In this document: positions 14,721-21,465 of the stretch, piece by piece
Position numbering within the stretch: position 1 is the stretch's first letter
Layout of the letters: each line of letters starts with the position of its first letter
Assembly (NCBI RefSeq): GCF_016642265.1
Contig: NZ_MRXX01000003.1
Span: forward strand, 109,840-149,313
DNA from: Streptococcus lactarius
GTDB taxonomy: Bacteria; Bacillota; Bacilli; Lactobacillales; Streptococcaceae
Direction: 5' to 3'
Length of the DNA stretch: 39,474 nucleotides
The notes under the pieces: model-generated
What the model was told of the DNA's origin: nothing
What the model saw: the letters and a program-made list of their open reading frames with translations, nothing else
Databases searched by the model: none
Program-made: the position numbers and the translations under genes

Positions 14721-15200
14721 ATGGAAATCAAACATCACTTTGGGGTATACGGAGTCTGTCTTCAAGAGGGGAAACTGCTCTGTATTGAAAAAACAAGAGG
14801 CCCCTATCAAAATCGTTTTGATCTACCGGGTGGTAGTCAGGAACTCGGTGAGGGGTTGACAGAAACCCTCAAGAGAGAAATTCTTGAAGAGACAGGATAT
14901 TCTCTTAGCAGTTATTCAAATTCTAGAATTTATGATGTGATGGTTCAAGAAGAGGGAAAAGACTTCGCTGTGCATCATATCATGGCCTTTTATGATATCG
15001 TACTCGATTTCGAACACTCTCAAAAATCCCTTCCTCATGAAGTTCATGATGGAAGCAATGATTCAGCAAATGCCATTTGGCTGAATTTGGAAGAAATTAC
15101 CGAAGAAAATGCCTCACCCCTATTATTGAAGGTTAAGACAGAGTTACTAGGATTTCCAGAATTGGACAAGACCTCTTACACGAATTGGAAGGTAAAATAG
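14721..15200 (+). CDS. NUDIX hydrolase
   Basis: This is a 159-residue cytoplasmic hydrolase that cleaves nucleoside diphosphates linked to another moiety. The Nudix box is complete: G-x5-E-x7-REILEETGY within GSQELGEGLTETLKREILEETGY, so the metal-binding glutamates are intact. The start codon is the ATG at 14721 with GGAGG five bases upstream; an in-frame TTG at 14718 is less likely. It lies in a tight plus-strand run between the SDR and a GNAT gene. Substrate unknown; the broad MutT-like group is the best description. Confidence 0.85.
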   Translation: MEIKHHFGVYGVCLQEGKLLCIEKTRGPYQNRFDLPGGSQELGEGLTETLKREILEETGYSLSSYSNSRIYDVMVQEEGKDFAVHHIMAFYDIVLDFEHSQKSLPHEVHDGSNDSANAIWLNLEEITEENASPLLLKVKTELLGFPELDKTSYTNWKVK

Positions 15201-15207
15201 AGGGATA

Positions 15208-15936
15208 ATGGAACTATTTAAAACATGGAAGAAATATATGGTTCTCTATGGCCTTAAATCTCAAAACGGGACTGTTTATCGAAACAGTGATAGGACAACG
15301 AGTTTTTATGATATTGGGAATTTTCTATACCTAGCAGGGGAGTTGGATTCCAGATTTTGGGAAGATTTTGTTAGGCAATATGGTTTAGATTATAAGATTA
15401 TTATTTCAGAAGACACTAAGTGGCAAGATTTTCTGCGTCAGAAAGTGGAGCTAATTTCTTTTACTCGCTATTCTTTTAAAGATAAGGCAAATTTTCAAGT
15501 TGAATTTCTAAATGATCTAGTTAGTCAGTTAGAGAAAGGTTGCAATATTGTGCCTATTGATAATCGTATTTATAACTGCCTTTCTGAGGAAGAATGGTCA
15601 CAAGATTTACAGGGGGATTTTGAGTCCTACCAGGATTTTGCTTTAAAAGGTGGATTTGGCTTTGTTATTCTTAAAGATAATGAAGTGATTGCTGGGATTT
15701 CCTCAGGGTTAATTTACCAAGGAGCAGTTGAAGTGGAAGTTGCAACTAGACCAAACGAACAAGGAAATGGATTTGCTAAAAAGCTTGGTGCTGCAATGAT
15801 TCTAGAGAGTTTAAATAGAGATATGTTTCCACTTTGGGATGCTCATAACGAGGCTTCCAAAAAAGTAGCAGAATTTTTAGGATATGAGTTAGTTGAACCT
15901 TATGAAGCTTTTGAACTAGAGGAAAGTGTCGTATAA
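15208..15936 (+). CDS. GNAT family acetyltransferase (two-domain)
   Basis: This 242-residue protein has an N-terminal region of about 120 residues without an obvious motif. A C-terminal GNAT fold follows, with EVATRPNEQGNGFAKKLGAAMI (motif A, the R/Q-x-x-G-x-G/A acetyl-CoA loop at about residues 173-194) and FPLWDAHNEASKKVAEFLGYE (motif B). The WDAHN-x-ASKK signature is that of the GNAT_acetyltran (PF12746) subgroup. Members acetylate unknown small molecules. It begins 7 bases after the NUDIX stop and precedes the PEP-synthase-like gene by about 40 bases. Confidence 0.8.
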   Translation: MELFKTWKKYMVLYGLKSQNGTVYRNSDRTTSFYDIGNFLYLAGELDSRFWEDFVRQYGLDYKIIISEDTKWQDFLRQKVELISFTRYSFKDKANFQVEFLNDLVSQLEKGCNIVPIDNRIYNCLSEEEWSQDLQGDFESYQDFALKGGFGFVILKDNEVIAGISSGLIYQGAVEVEVATRPNEQGNGFAKKLGAAMILESLNRDMFPLWDAHNEASKKVAEFLGYELVEPYEAFELEESVV

Positions 15937-15977
15937 TGATATCTGATATTGTATCTTTTAAGACGAGGTGAATGAAC

Positions 15978-16880
15978 ATGCAAAATCAACTAGCTCTTAG
16001 TGGTGAAAAAATTGTTGAAAAAGTTTACCCACAACTATTGCACCACGTCGGCTTGATTCGTGGGGAATACTTGTTGAGAGAACTAAACCAAAACATACTA
16101 TTACCAAATTGTCAGCAATTTGTGAAAGATTATCTAGACACTATTTGTCATTTGTACTCAGATGAAGAAGTCTGGTATCGCTTTTCAGAGTTAACAAATG
16201 CAGAAGCAAATATTCTAGACGGGACTAAAGAGTATTTTGACGAACGCCACCCCTTATTTGGATACAGAGGTATCAGGCGTTTGTTGGCGTGTCCAGATGA
16301 ATTTCAGGCTGAGACAAATGTTGTTACGGAAGTTTTTCAAACCAATCCCAATCTGTCTGTTATTTTTCCTTTTGTCAATGATGCCGAACAATTAAAACAA
16401 GCTATTACAGTATTGCGTCAGTATGGTTTTACCGGGAAAGTCGGCACGATGATTGAATTACCATCAGCTTATTTCGACTTGGACAGGATACTGGAAACGG
16501 GCATTTCAAAGATTGTAGTTGGAATGAATGATTTAACTTCTTTTATATTTGCGACTGTGAGAAACAGTCAATGGCATGATTTGGAAAGCCCCATTATGTT
16601 AGAAATGTTGAGACAGATGCAGGATAAAGCAAGAAAGAACAAGATTGATTTTGCTGTAGCAGGCTATCTGAATACTTCTTTCATACAAAAAATGAATCAG
16701 ATGGGTATCGAATGTATTCTCCATTACAGCTCTATTCCAGAGATTTTTGATTTAGAAATTGACCATCCAGACCATCTTAAACATATAAAAGAAGAAAGTA
16801 AAAAATTACAAAGGAGAACTCATGACACCTCAAGAAATGTGGAATGCCTACAAGCAAATCAACCCCTCTATCGGAGATGA
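15978..16880 (+). CDS. Stand-alone PEP-utilising-enzyme C-terminal (TIM barrel) domain protein
   Basis: This protein of about 300 residues resembles only the PEP/pyruvate-binding C-terminal barrel of PEP synthase and pyruvate phosphate dikinase. VWYRFSELTNAEANIL corresponds to the V-R-x-x-D-x-x-x-NE segment. GYRGIRRLL matches the G-x-RG substrate loop, GTMIELPSAYFDLD the G-x-M-x-E-x-P strand, and VVGMNDLTSFIFA the G-x-NDL-T-Q segment. The ATP-grasp and phosphohistidine domains are absent. ATG 15978 is chosen over 15972 because GAGGTG has proper spacing only to it. The last 19 codons read through the start of the ASCH gene in another frame (59-base overlap), so the natural C-terminus may have been altered by a frameshift. 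Confidence 0.7.
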   Translation: MQNQLALSGEKIVEKVYPQLLHHVGLIRGEYLLRELNQNILLPNCQQFVKDYLDTICHLYSDEEVWYRFSELTNAEANILDGTKEYFDERHPLFGYRGIRRLLACPDEFQAETNVVTEVFQTNPNLSVIFPFVNDAEQLKQAITVLRQYGFTGKVGTMIELPSAYFDLDRILETGISKIVVGMNDLTSFIFATVRNSQWHDLESPIMLEMLRQMQDKARKNKIDFAVAGYLNTSFIQKMNQMGIECILHYSSIPEIFDLEIDHPDHLKHIKEESKKLQRRTHDTSRNVECLQANQPLYRR

Positions 16881-17262
16881 AATCGATGCCTGGGCCTTTG
16901 GAGTGGATCCAGACCTTTTAGCGGAACTGGTCTTTAAAGGCGAAAAAACAGCAACAGCCTCAGCCTACGACCTCTACGCACTAGAGGACGAACCCCTTCC
17001 CCAAGAAGGGACCTTTGATGTCATTTTGGACAGTCAAAATCAAGCTGTCTGCATTGTCGAAGTCACAAAGGTTTCCGTTCAACCTTTTCATCAAGTGTCA
17101 GCTGACCATGCCTACAAGGAAGGTGAGGGAGACAAATCTCTAGCTTATTGGCGTCAGGTTCATGAAGACTTTTTCAAAGACTGCTTTGGAGAAGCAGGTC
17201 TAGTTTTTACACCTGACAGCAAGGTAGTTTTAGAAGAATTTCGCAAGGTTTATCCATTGTAG
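16822..17262 (+). CDS. ASCH domain protein
   Basis: This 146-residue protein has the ASCH (PUA-like) fold. The family signature is seen as FKGEKTATASAYDLY (the G-x-K-x-A/T motif) at about residues 39-53. CIVEVTKVSVQPFHQVSADHAYKEGEGDKSLAYWRQVHEDFF forms the second half with the conserved E-G-x-G-D. ASCH proteins bind RNA or act as small RNases or amidohydrolases (YqfB-like). The start at 16822 has AAAGGAG directly upstream. It is the last gene before the transposon, and a short CTCTCC/GGAGAG hairpin follows its stop at 17270-17286. Confidence 0.85.
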   Translation: MTPQEMWNAYKQINPSIGDEIDAWAFGVDPDLLAELVFKGEKTATASAYDLYALEDEPLPQEGTFDVILDSQNQAVCIVEVTKVSVQPFHQVSADHAYKEGEGDKSLAYWRQVHEDFFKDCFGEAGLVFTPDSKVVLEEFRKVYPL

Positions 17263-17310
17263 AATACGCTCTCCATTTAGGAGAGTCATATTGAAGACAA
17301 AATCAATTTG

Positions 17311-17448
17311 AAAACTTTCCTTAGGTGAGTACGGATGTCAGCGAACTTCCTCGAAGTTCCATGACTTAGTTTTGAGCCTAAGGTCTCAAAACTCCCGAGT
17401 GCTTGAAATAATCGTATTTCAAGCACTTTTCTCACAGCGGAAAGTTTT
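17311..17448 (+). ncRNA. Unrecognised structured intergenic element, copy 2
   Basis: This 138-nt copy has the same plan as 9053-9214. The closing stem is AAAACTTTCC (17311-17320) with GGAAAGTTTT (17439-17448), a perfect 10 bp, then GTGAG (17325-17329) with CTCAC (17431-17435). The hairpins are GAACTT/AAGTTC (17343-17359), AGTTTTGAG/CTCAAAACT (17368-17393) and a 12-bp stem at 17398-17409/17416-17427. Relative to copy 1, several base pairs change on both sides while pairing is kept, and the first hairpin is a different, shorter one. It lies between the ASCH gene and the transposon. Confidence 0.55.
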
Positions 17449-17616
17449 AGTATATTTTTGATTAATTTTTATATAAAACAAAGTATAAATTTCTAATTAT
17501 CTTTTTATATTTTCTTAAATGCTCGTAAAGCCTTATTCTATGTGCTTTCGAGTATTTTTACTGTAGGAAGATACTTCACGTTTCTTTGCATATTTCCTCA
17601 TGTCTTAGCTGTCAGA

Positions 17617-17638
17617 AGTGGTAAATAAGTAGTAAATT
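17617..17638 (+). repeat. Int arm-binding (DR2-type) repeats, int end
   Basis: Tandem 11-mers AGTGGTAAATA (17617-17627) and AGTAGTAAATT (17628-17638) lie just beyond the int stop. AGTAGTAAATT is the sequence bound by the N-terminal domain of Tn916 Int. The same 11-bp spacing is found at the other end of the element (35417-35439). Confidence 0.75.
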
Positions 17639-17649
17639 CATTTGTACTA

Positions 17650-18867
17650 CTAAGCAACAAGACGCTCCTGTTGCTTCTCTTTATTCAAGCGTTTCATTTC
17701 TGCCATTGCAGAATCGAATGTTGCATGTGCGTAATAGTTCAGCGTCATGGCTATATTAGCATGTCCCATAATGTACTGTAATGCCTTTGGATTCATTCCT
17801 GCATTTGCATAGTTGGTACAGAATGTATGTCGCAAACTATGTGGAGTGATGTGTGGCAATTTATCCTCGTTATACTTATTGTATTTCTTAACAAGACCTT
17901 TCATCATGCCGTTGTAATCACTTGCCACTTTTGGATAGTTCTTTCTATTAAGAAAGAGGAAATCACTATATCCATCAATCTCAACACGCTTATCATTCTT
18001 TCGATTCGCTAACACTCGCTTAAATGCTTGATAGGCTTCTTCAACCATAGGAACTTGACGTTCGCCACTTTTGGTCTTTGGTGTTTCAATGTAGTACCCA
18101 ATTTCAGTATCTCTCAATAGCTGATGGTCTATATTGACAAGACGATTCTCAAAATCTAAATCTGGAAGTGTCAAACCACCAAACTCTGAAATACGAAGAC
18201 CTGTTTTTAAGAGTATCAGAATTTCATCATAATTTTTGCTGTAGGTTTTATCAGCTTTTGCAAAGGCTAACAGTTTTTCTTCCTGTTCTTCTGTTAGTAC
18301 GGTCTTAGGGACAGTATCATCATCAAGAACTGCTTTCAGTTGAAAGTCAAATGGATTCTTCCGAACACAATCATCTTGTATAGCAATATAGAATGAAGCC
18401 TTTAAAGAACGTTTGTAGTTATTGATGGTTTGATAAGCATAACCATTTTCACTCATTCTAATAGCCCATTCTTTAGCGTCTGATGGCTTAATACTGTCAA
18501 TACTTCTTACACCTAACTTGTCTTTCTTCAAAATATCCATAAGATATTTGCGTCCAGTTTCAGTGTTTTTTCTAACCTTTGGTCTTTGAGCGTTCTGTTT
18601 TGCGTAAAGCTGGCAGAGTGTCATTTTCTTTCCTACAACATCAATACCATCATGAATGTCTTTCTGTAACTCTGCGATTTTCTCTCTAAGTGAGATACAA
18701 TCACGCTTTCCTGCTGGTACTCGGTCTGTAGCCACAAGTTTCCACGAGTAAACAAATTGCGGTTCTCCAAATGAATCTATATATTTGTATAAGTATCTTC
18801 CGTCTTTTCGTTGGCTCTCTCCAGTCTTTAAGATTCGACCTTTATTGTCACGTCTTTTTTCTGACAT
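17650..18867 (-). CDS. int: Tn916 integrase (tyrosine recombinase)
   Basis: This 405-residue tyrosine recombinase is identical in length to Tn916 Int. The N-terminal domain (about residues 1-75) binds the DR2 arm sites, followed by a SAM-like core-binding domain and the catalytic domain. Catalytic residues visible are Arg in LKTGLRISE, His and Arg in HSLRHTFC, His in MGHANI and the nucleophile Tyr379 in NYYAH. It excises the element as a circle and reintegrates it at AT-rich sites with little specificity. It lies downstream of xis with an 81-base gap. All catalytic residues are present, so it is predicted active. Confidence 0.97.
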   Translation of the reverse strand: MSEKRRDNKGRILKTGESQRKDGRYLYKYIDSFGEPQFVYSWKLVATDRVPAGKRDCISLREKIAELQKDIHDGIDVVGKKMTLCQLYAKQNAQRPKVRKNTETGRKYLMDILKKDKLGVRSIDSIKPSDAKEWAIRMSENGYAYQTINNYKRSLKASFYIAIQDDCVRKNPFDFQLKAVLDDDTVPKTVLTEEQEEKLLAFAKADKTYSKNYDEILILLKTGLRISEFGGLTLPDLDFENRLVNIDHQLLRDTEIGYYIETPKTKSGERQVPMVEEAYQAFKRVLANRKNDKRVEIDGYSDFLFLNRKNYPKVASDYNGMMKGLVKKYNKYNEDKLPHITPHSLRHTFCTNYANAGMNPKALQYIMGHANIAMTLNYYAHATFDSAMAEMKRLNKEKQQERLVA

Positions 18868-18948
18868 GGCATTTGCTCCTTTCCTTTATGGAAAGAGCCT
18901 TGATACGACTTAATACTATTTTATCATATACAAGACCCTTTGGCGACG

Positions 18949-19152
18949 CTAGATTGCGTCCAATGTATCTATAATTTTTTCAAATTGTTTTCGTTTAATC
19001 TGAATACGATTGCCATTCATAATCAGCCAATTTGCATTTTTATTTTCCTCTGCCAAGCGTCGTAGCTTGTTTTCGCCAATACGAAAATATTTTGACGCTT
19101 CTTCAATGGTTAGGGTATAACGTTCCCAAATAGGAATGTCAGTCTGCTTCAT
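18949..19152 (-). CDS. xis: Tn916 excisionase
   Basis: This small basic protein of 67 residues has a winged-helix excisionase fold. The segment [25 protein letters not shown] is the DNA-binding helix-turn-helix, followed by the wing [14 protein letters not shown] segment [13 protein letters not shown]. It matches Tn916 Xis in length and position. It binds near both ends and, with Int, promotes excision. An AAGGAGGA ribosome binding site precedes the ATG. Expected to be made together with int from read-through of the orf7/orf8 transcript. Confidence 0.95.
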
Positions 19153-19612
19153 AAAATCCTCCTTTCCAAATCACTTATTTGGATTTCATAAAAGTTGTTT
19201 TACCAGCAATCGAACAGCTTTAGCAAAGCTCACGGGAGTTCCACCCCTGCATGGTTCTCATGTAGCCATACTCATTGCCTGCGACGGTTTTATCACGCTC
19301 GGACTATTGACTGTATGGGAGTATCATTATCACGATAAGAATGTCGTTGCAGGCAATCCTGCTAAAGATTGCTTCTCGGATCACTAACATGAATCGCTCG
19401 CTATCTTTATAAGATAGGTCATGGCGGTTAGTTCCGTTGGCTCTTTTCTTATCGAAACGTATTCGATTACTTTTATTCAGTTTTCAAAGAACAATGGCTC
19501 GTTAGCCTATCAAAACACATTGAAAGCTCAATATGCTTTGGTGGAATAACAAACCTCCCTGTTCGGGAAGCGTGGAATGGTTTAGCACGCTTCCACGAAA
19601 GGAGAGAGGATA
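19153..19612. other. Tn916 xis-orf8 intergenic region
   Basis: These 460 bases hold no gene I accept. An 83-codon plus-strand frame (19136-19387, the historical orf5) overlaps xis and has no ribosome binding site. A 9-bp hairpin, GGAAGCGTG (19566-19574) with CACGCTTCC (19586-19594), lies just downstream of orf8 without a T run. A small hairpin CTATCTT/AAGATAG is at 19401-19417. The region probably acts as leader for the int-xis transcript. Confidence 0.5.
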
Positions 19613-19843
19613 TTACTTAATTTCAAATGACAAAATCTTTGTAATCAGTCTGGTTTCCATTCTTCCACGTAAGACTTCATCAACGACCATACTTTGATTG
19701 CCATATTCATCTTTCATAAGTCGTAGGGAACGCTTCGTTATGTACCCTCTGTAATGATGTAGAATCTGGTTAATCGCTTCGGTATCGCCATCTGTTGCCT
19801 TTACAATGAGAGGAAAGGGAATCATAGGATATTGTGTTTTCAT
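19613..19843 (-). CDS. orf8: Tn916 Orf8, helix-turn-helix regulatory protein
   Basis: This 76-residue protein starts MKTQYPMIPFPLIVKATDGD and contains the segment AINQILHHYRGYITKRSLRLM. This is the small conjugative-transposon HTH domain also related to the N-terminus of sigma factors. In Tn916 orf7 and orf8 are positive regulators of the excision and transfer genes, made when tet(M) transcripts read through. Its start overlaps the orf7 stop by four bases, so the two are co-translated. Confidence 0.92.
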   Translation of the reverse strand: MKTQYPMIPFPLIVKATDGDTEAINQILHHYRGYITKRSLRLMKDEYGNQSMVVDEVLRGRMETRLITKILSFEIK

Positions 19844-20262
19844 TCTTCAAATTCCTCCATAAACTTTTTAATTAAGGCTAGTCCACTGGTTCTATGCCGA
19901 TAGACAGTAGAACGGTTCAATTTCAACAGGTCTGCAATTTCTGAATCGCTCATGTCCATAAAGTAAAACAGCAGTAGAATTTCACGTTTCTTGTCTGGCA
20001 ACTCACGTAATGCTTCACTCAACAAATCATTTTCAACGCCTACTGATAACCCATTGAGTGTAAAAATCTGAAAGTCAGTTGAATAGTTATCTGTTGTCGC
20101 AAACTGGCTAACAAGATAATCGCCAACATCCGAAAAGGACACCTCACGCTTTGCAATCCTTGAAAGATAAAGCATATAATTCTTTCGCTCGTCTTCCATA
20201 GCACGTTTACAGATATAGTCAAACTGATTTTCTATTGTGGTCTGAAAAGAAGATGGTTTCAT
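19840..20262 (-). CDS. orf7: Tn916 Orf7, sigma-factor-like regulator
   Basis: This 140-residue protein has a C-terminal sigma-70 region 4-like helix-turn-helix: LPDKKREILLLFYFMDMSDSEIADLLKLNRSTVYRHR. It has a shorter N-terminal part resembling region 2. ATG 20262 (MKPSSFQ) is preferred over 20271 because GGGGGTGAG lies immediately upstream. In Tn916 this gene is transcribed after tetracycline exposure and drives expression through xis-int and, in the circular form, into the transfer genes. It is co-translated with orf8. Confidence 0.93.
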   Translation of the reverse strand: MKPSSFQTTIENQFDYICKRAMEDERKNYMLYLSRIAKREVSFSDVGDYLVSQFATTDNYSTDFQIFTLNGLSVGVENDLLSEALRELPDKKREILLLFYFMDMSDSEIADLLKLNRSTVYRHRTSGLALIKKFMEEFEE

Positions 20263-20540
20263 GTTTCTCACCCCCTTTCTGTCTAGGAAAGGAAGTGAGC
20301 CTTGCTCGTTTATCTCCTTTCACTCTTAGTCCCAATGTGAAAGGGGGATTTGTTGCATTACTGATAAATAAACTTTGTAAAAAAGTTCTGAATAGCCAAA
20401 AAAGCATATAAACAGATTTATTTCTCTGTTTACATGCTTCTGTTATTCTATCTATATGATTTATAAAACCACATTGGTGGACGTACTTATCTATTGCAGA
20501 TAGACGACTTTTTTTGACAAGAACCCAATGAAAGGAAATT

Positions 20541-20610
20541 TATTGTATATGATGTACTTCATGGCGACGTTGACCTCCAACAAACCGCCATTTGGAAGTA
20601 ATATACAATA
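20541..20610. promoter_or_regulatory. Large interrupted inverted repeat between orf7 and orf9
   Basis: TATTGTATAT (20541-20550) pairs perfectly with ATATACAATA (20601-20610), and ATGGCG (20561-20566) with CGCCAT (20586-20591), forming a cruciform-like structure. It is followed on the plus strand by AGCACTAC (20627-20634) pairing with GTAGTGCT (20664-20671) and TTTTATT, a terminator-like hairpin. The 20263-20766 gap holds only these signals and the divergent orf7/orf9 promoters. Confidence 0.7.
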
Positions 20611-20766
20611 TTTTAACAGCGTAAATAGCACTACCATATAACGGTTTTTTTTATTGGCGTTTAGTAGTGCTTTTTATTAAATATAAACCTATAAACCATA
20701 TAACACGTTTTTCTATACCTGTTTTTAATTCAGTAGGAACAATAAAATGTATAGAGGTGGTCTACT

Positions 20767-21120
20767 ATGCGTAAAAAAGAAGATAAATATGATTTTAGAG
20801 CCTTTGGTTTAGCCATTAAAGAAGCTCGATTGAAACGAGGTTTAACTCGTGAACAAGTGGGAGCATTGATTGAAATTGACCCACGGTACTTAACTAATAT
20901 TGAAAATAAAGGGCAACACCCCAGCATACAAGTTCTTTATGACCTTGTATCGTTACTTCATGTTTCCGTTGATGAATTTTTCTTACCTGCTAATAACTTG
21001 GTAAAAAGCACCCGACGATTACAGATAGAGAAATACATGGATAGCTTTACAGACAAAGAACTATCCTTAATGGAATCTTTAGCCAGCGGTATCAACGAAG
21101 CAAGAAACATCGAAGACTAA
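20767..21120 (+). CDS. orf9: Tn916 Orf9, XRE/Cro-type repressor
   Basis: This 117-residue protein has an N-terminal lambda-repressor-like helix-turn-helix ([36 protein letters not shown]) and a helical C-terminal domain. It is the only gene of the element on the plus strand. It faces the orf7-orf8 operon, and in Tn916 is proposed to repress it when tetracycline is absent. The ribosome binding site AGAGGTGG precedes the ATG. Its stop is followed closely by the 20-bp hairpin at 21146. Confidence 0.93.
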   Translation: MRKKEDKYDFRAFGLAIKEARLKRGLTREQVGALIEIDPRYLTNIENKGQHPSIQVLYDLVSLLHVSVDEFFLPANNLVKSTRRLQIEKYMDSFTDKELSLMESLASGINEARNIED

Positions 21121-21145
21121 TTAAAAGAATCCATACATAACGGAA

Positions 21146-21190
21146 AGAGCCGATAAAATGAGATTGTATTAATCTCATTTTATCGGCTCT
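21146..21190. terminator. Perfect 20-bp hairpin between orf9 and orf6
   Basis: Arms 21146-21165 and 21171-21190 are perfectly complementary, with a five-base loop. The stop codon of orf6 lies inside the right arm. Neither side has a strong T run, so it may be a weak bidirectional terminator or an mRNA-end stabiliser for the convergent orf9 and tet(M)-orf6 transcripts. Confidence 0.7.
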
Positions 21191-21368
21191 GCGTCTTTGC
21201 GTCTGGCTCTGTAATCACAGTTACTTTGAACTGCTTTATTTCAATTAAATTTTCTTGTCTGCATTTCGGACAATAGAGGGGGAATTTTTTTAATTCAGTA
21301 TCTTCCCTTATCTTTAATCGTGTTTTATTTCCACATACAGGACACAATATCCACTTGTAGTTTATAAT
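21180..21368 (-). CDS. orf6: Tn916 Orf6, cysteine-rich KTR zinc-ribbon protein with a non-standard start
   Basis: This frame of about 62 residues follows tet(M). It contains WILCPVCGNKTRLKI and LYCPKCRQENLIEI, two CPxC knuckles that form a zinc ribbon (the KTR family). No ATG, GTG or TTG lies in frame at a usable distance. The strong AAGGAGGAG ribosome binding site points to ATT at 21368 (8-base spacing) or ATA at 21365. It ends inside the hairpin at 21146-21190. Function unknown; it travels with tet(M) in this family. Confidence 0.75.
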   Translation of the reverse strand: MINYKWILCPVCGNKTRLKIREDTELKKFPLYCPKCRQENLIEIKQFKVTVITEPDAKTQSR

Positions 21369-21465
21369 AACTATCTCCTCCTTTACACTTTAATTCAAAT
21401 CTTTATTAAAAAATATTTCATCTTATTTAACAAGAAACCATATTTATATAACAACATAAAATACA

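Noticed and set aside
17263..17310. Short CTCTCC/GGAGAG hairpin after the ASCH gene as a terminator
   Set aside because: The stem is short and there is no T run, so termination there is doubtful.
19136..19387. 83-codon plus-strand frame (historical Tn916 orf5)
   Set aside because: It overlaps the xis start on the opposite strand, has no ribosome binding site, and its composition is unlike a protein; more likely the DNA is xis-int leader.
20219..20407. 62-codon minus-strand frame overlapping the orf7 start (possible orf10)
   Set aside because: It overlaps the orf7 ribosome binding site and start, lacks its own ribosome binding site and recognisable motifs.
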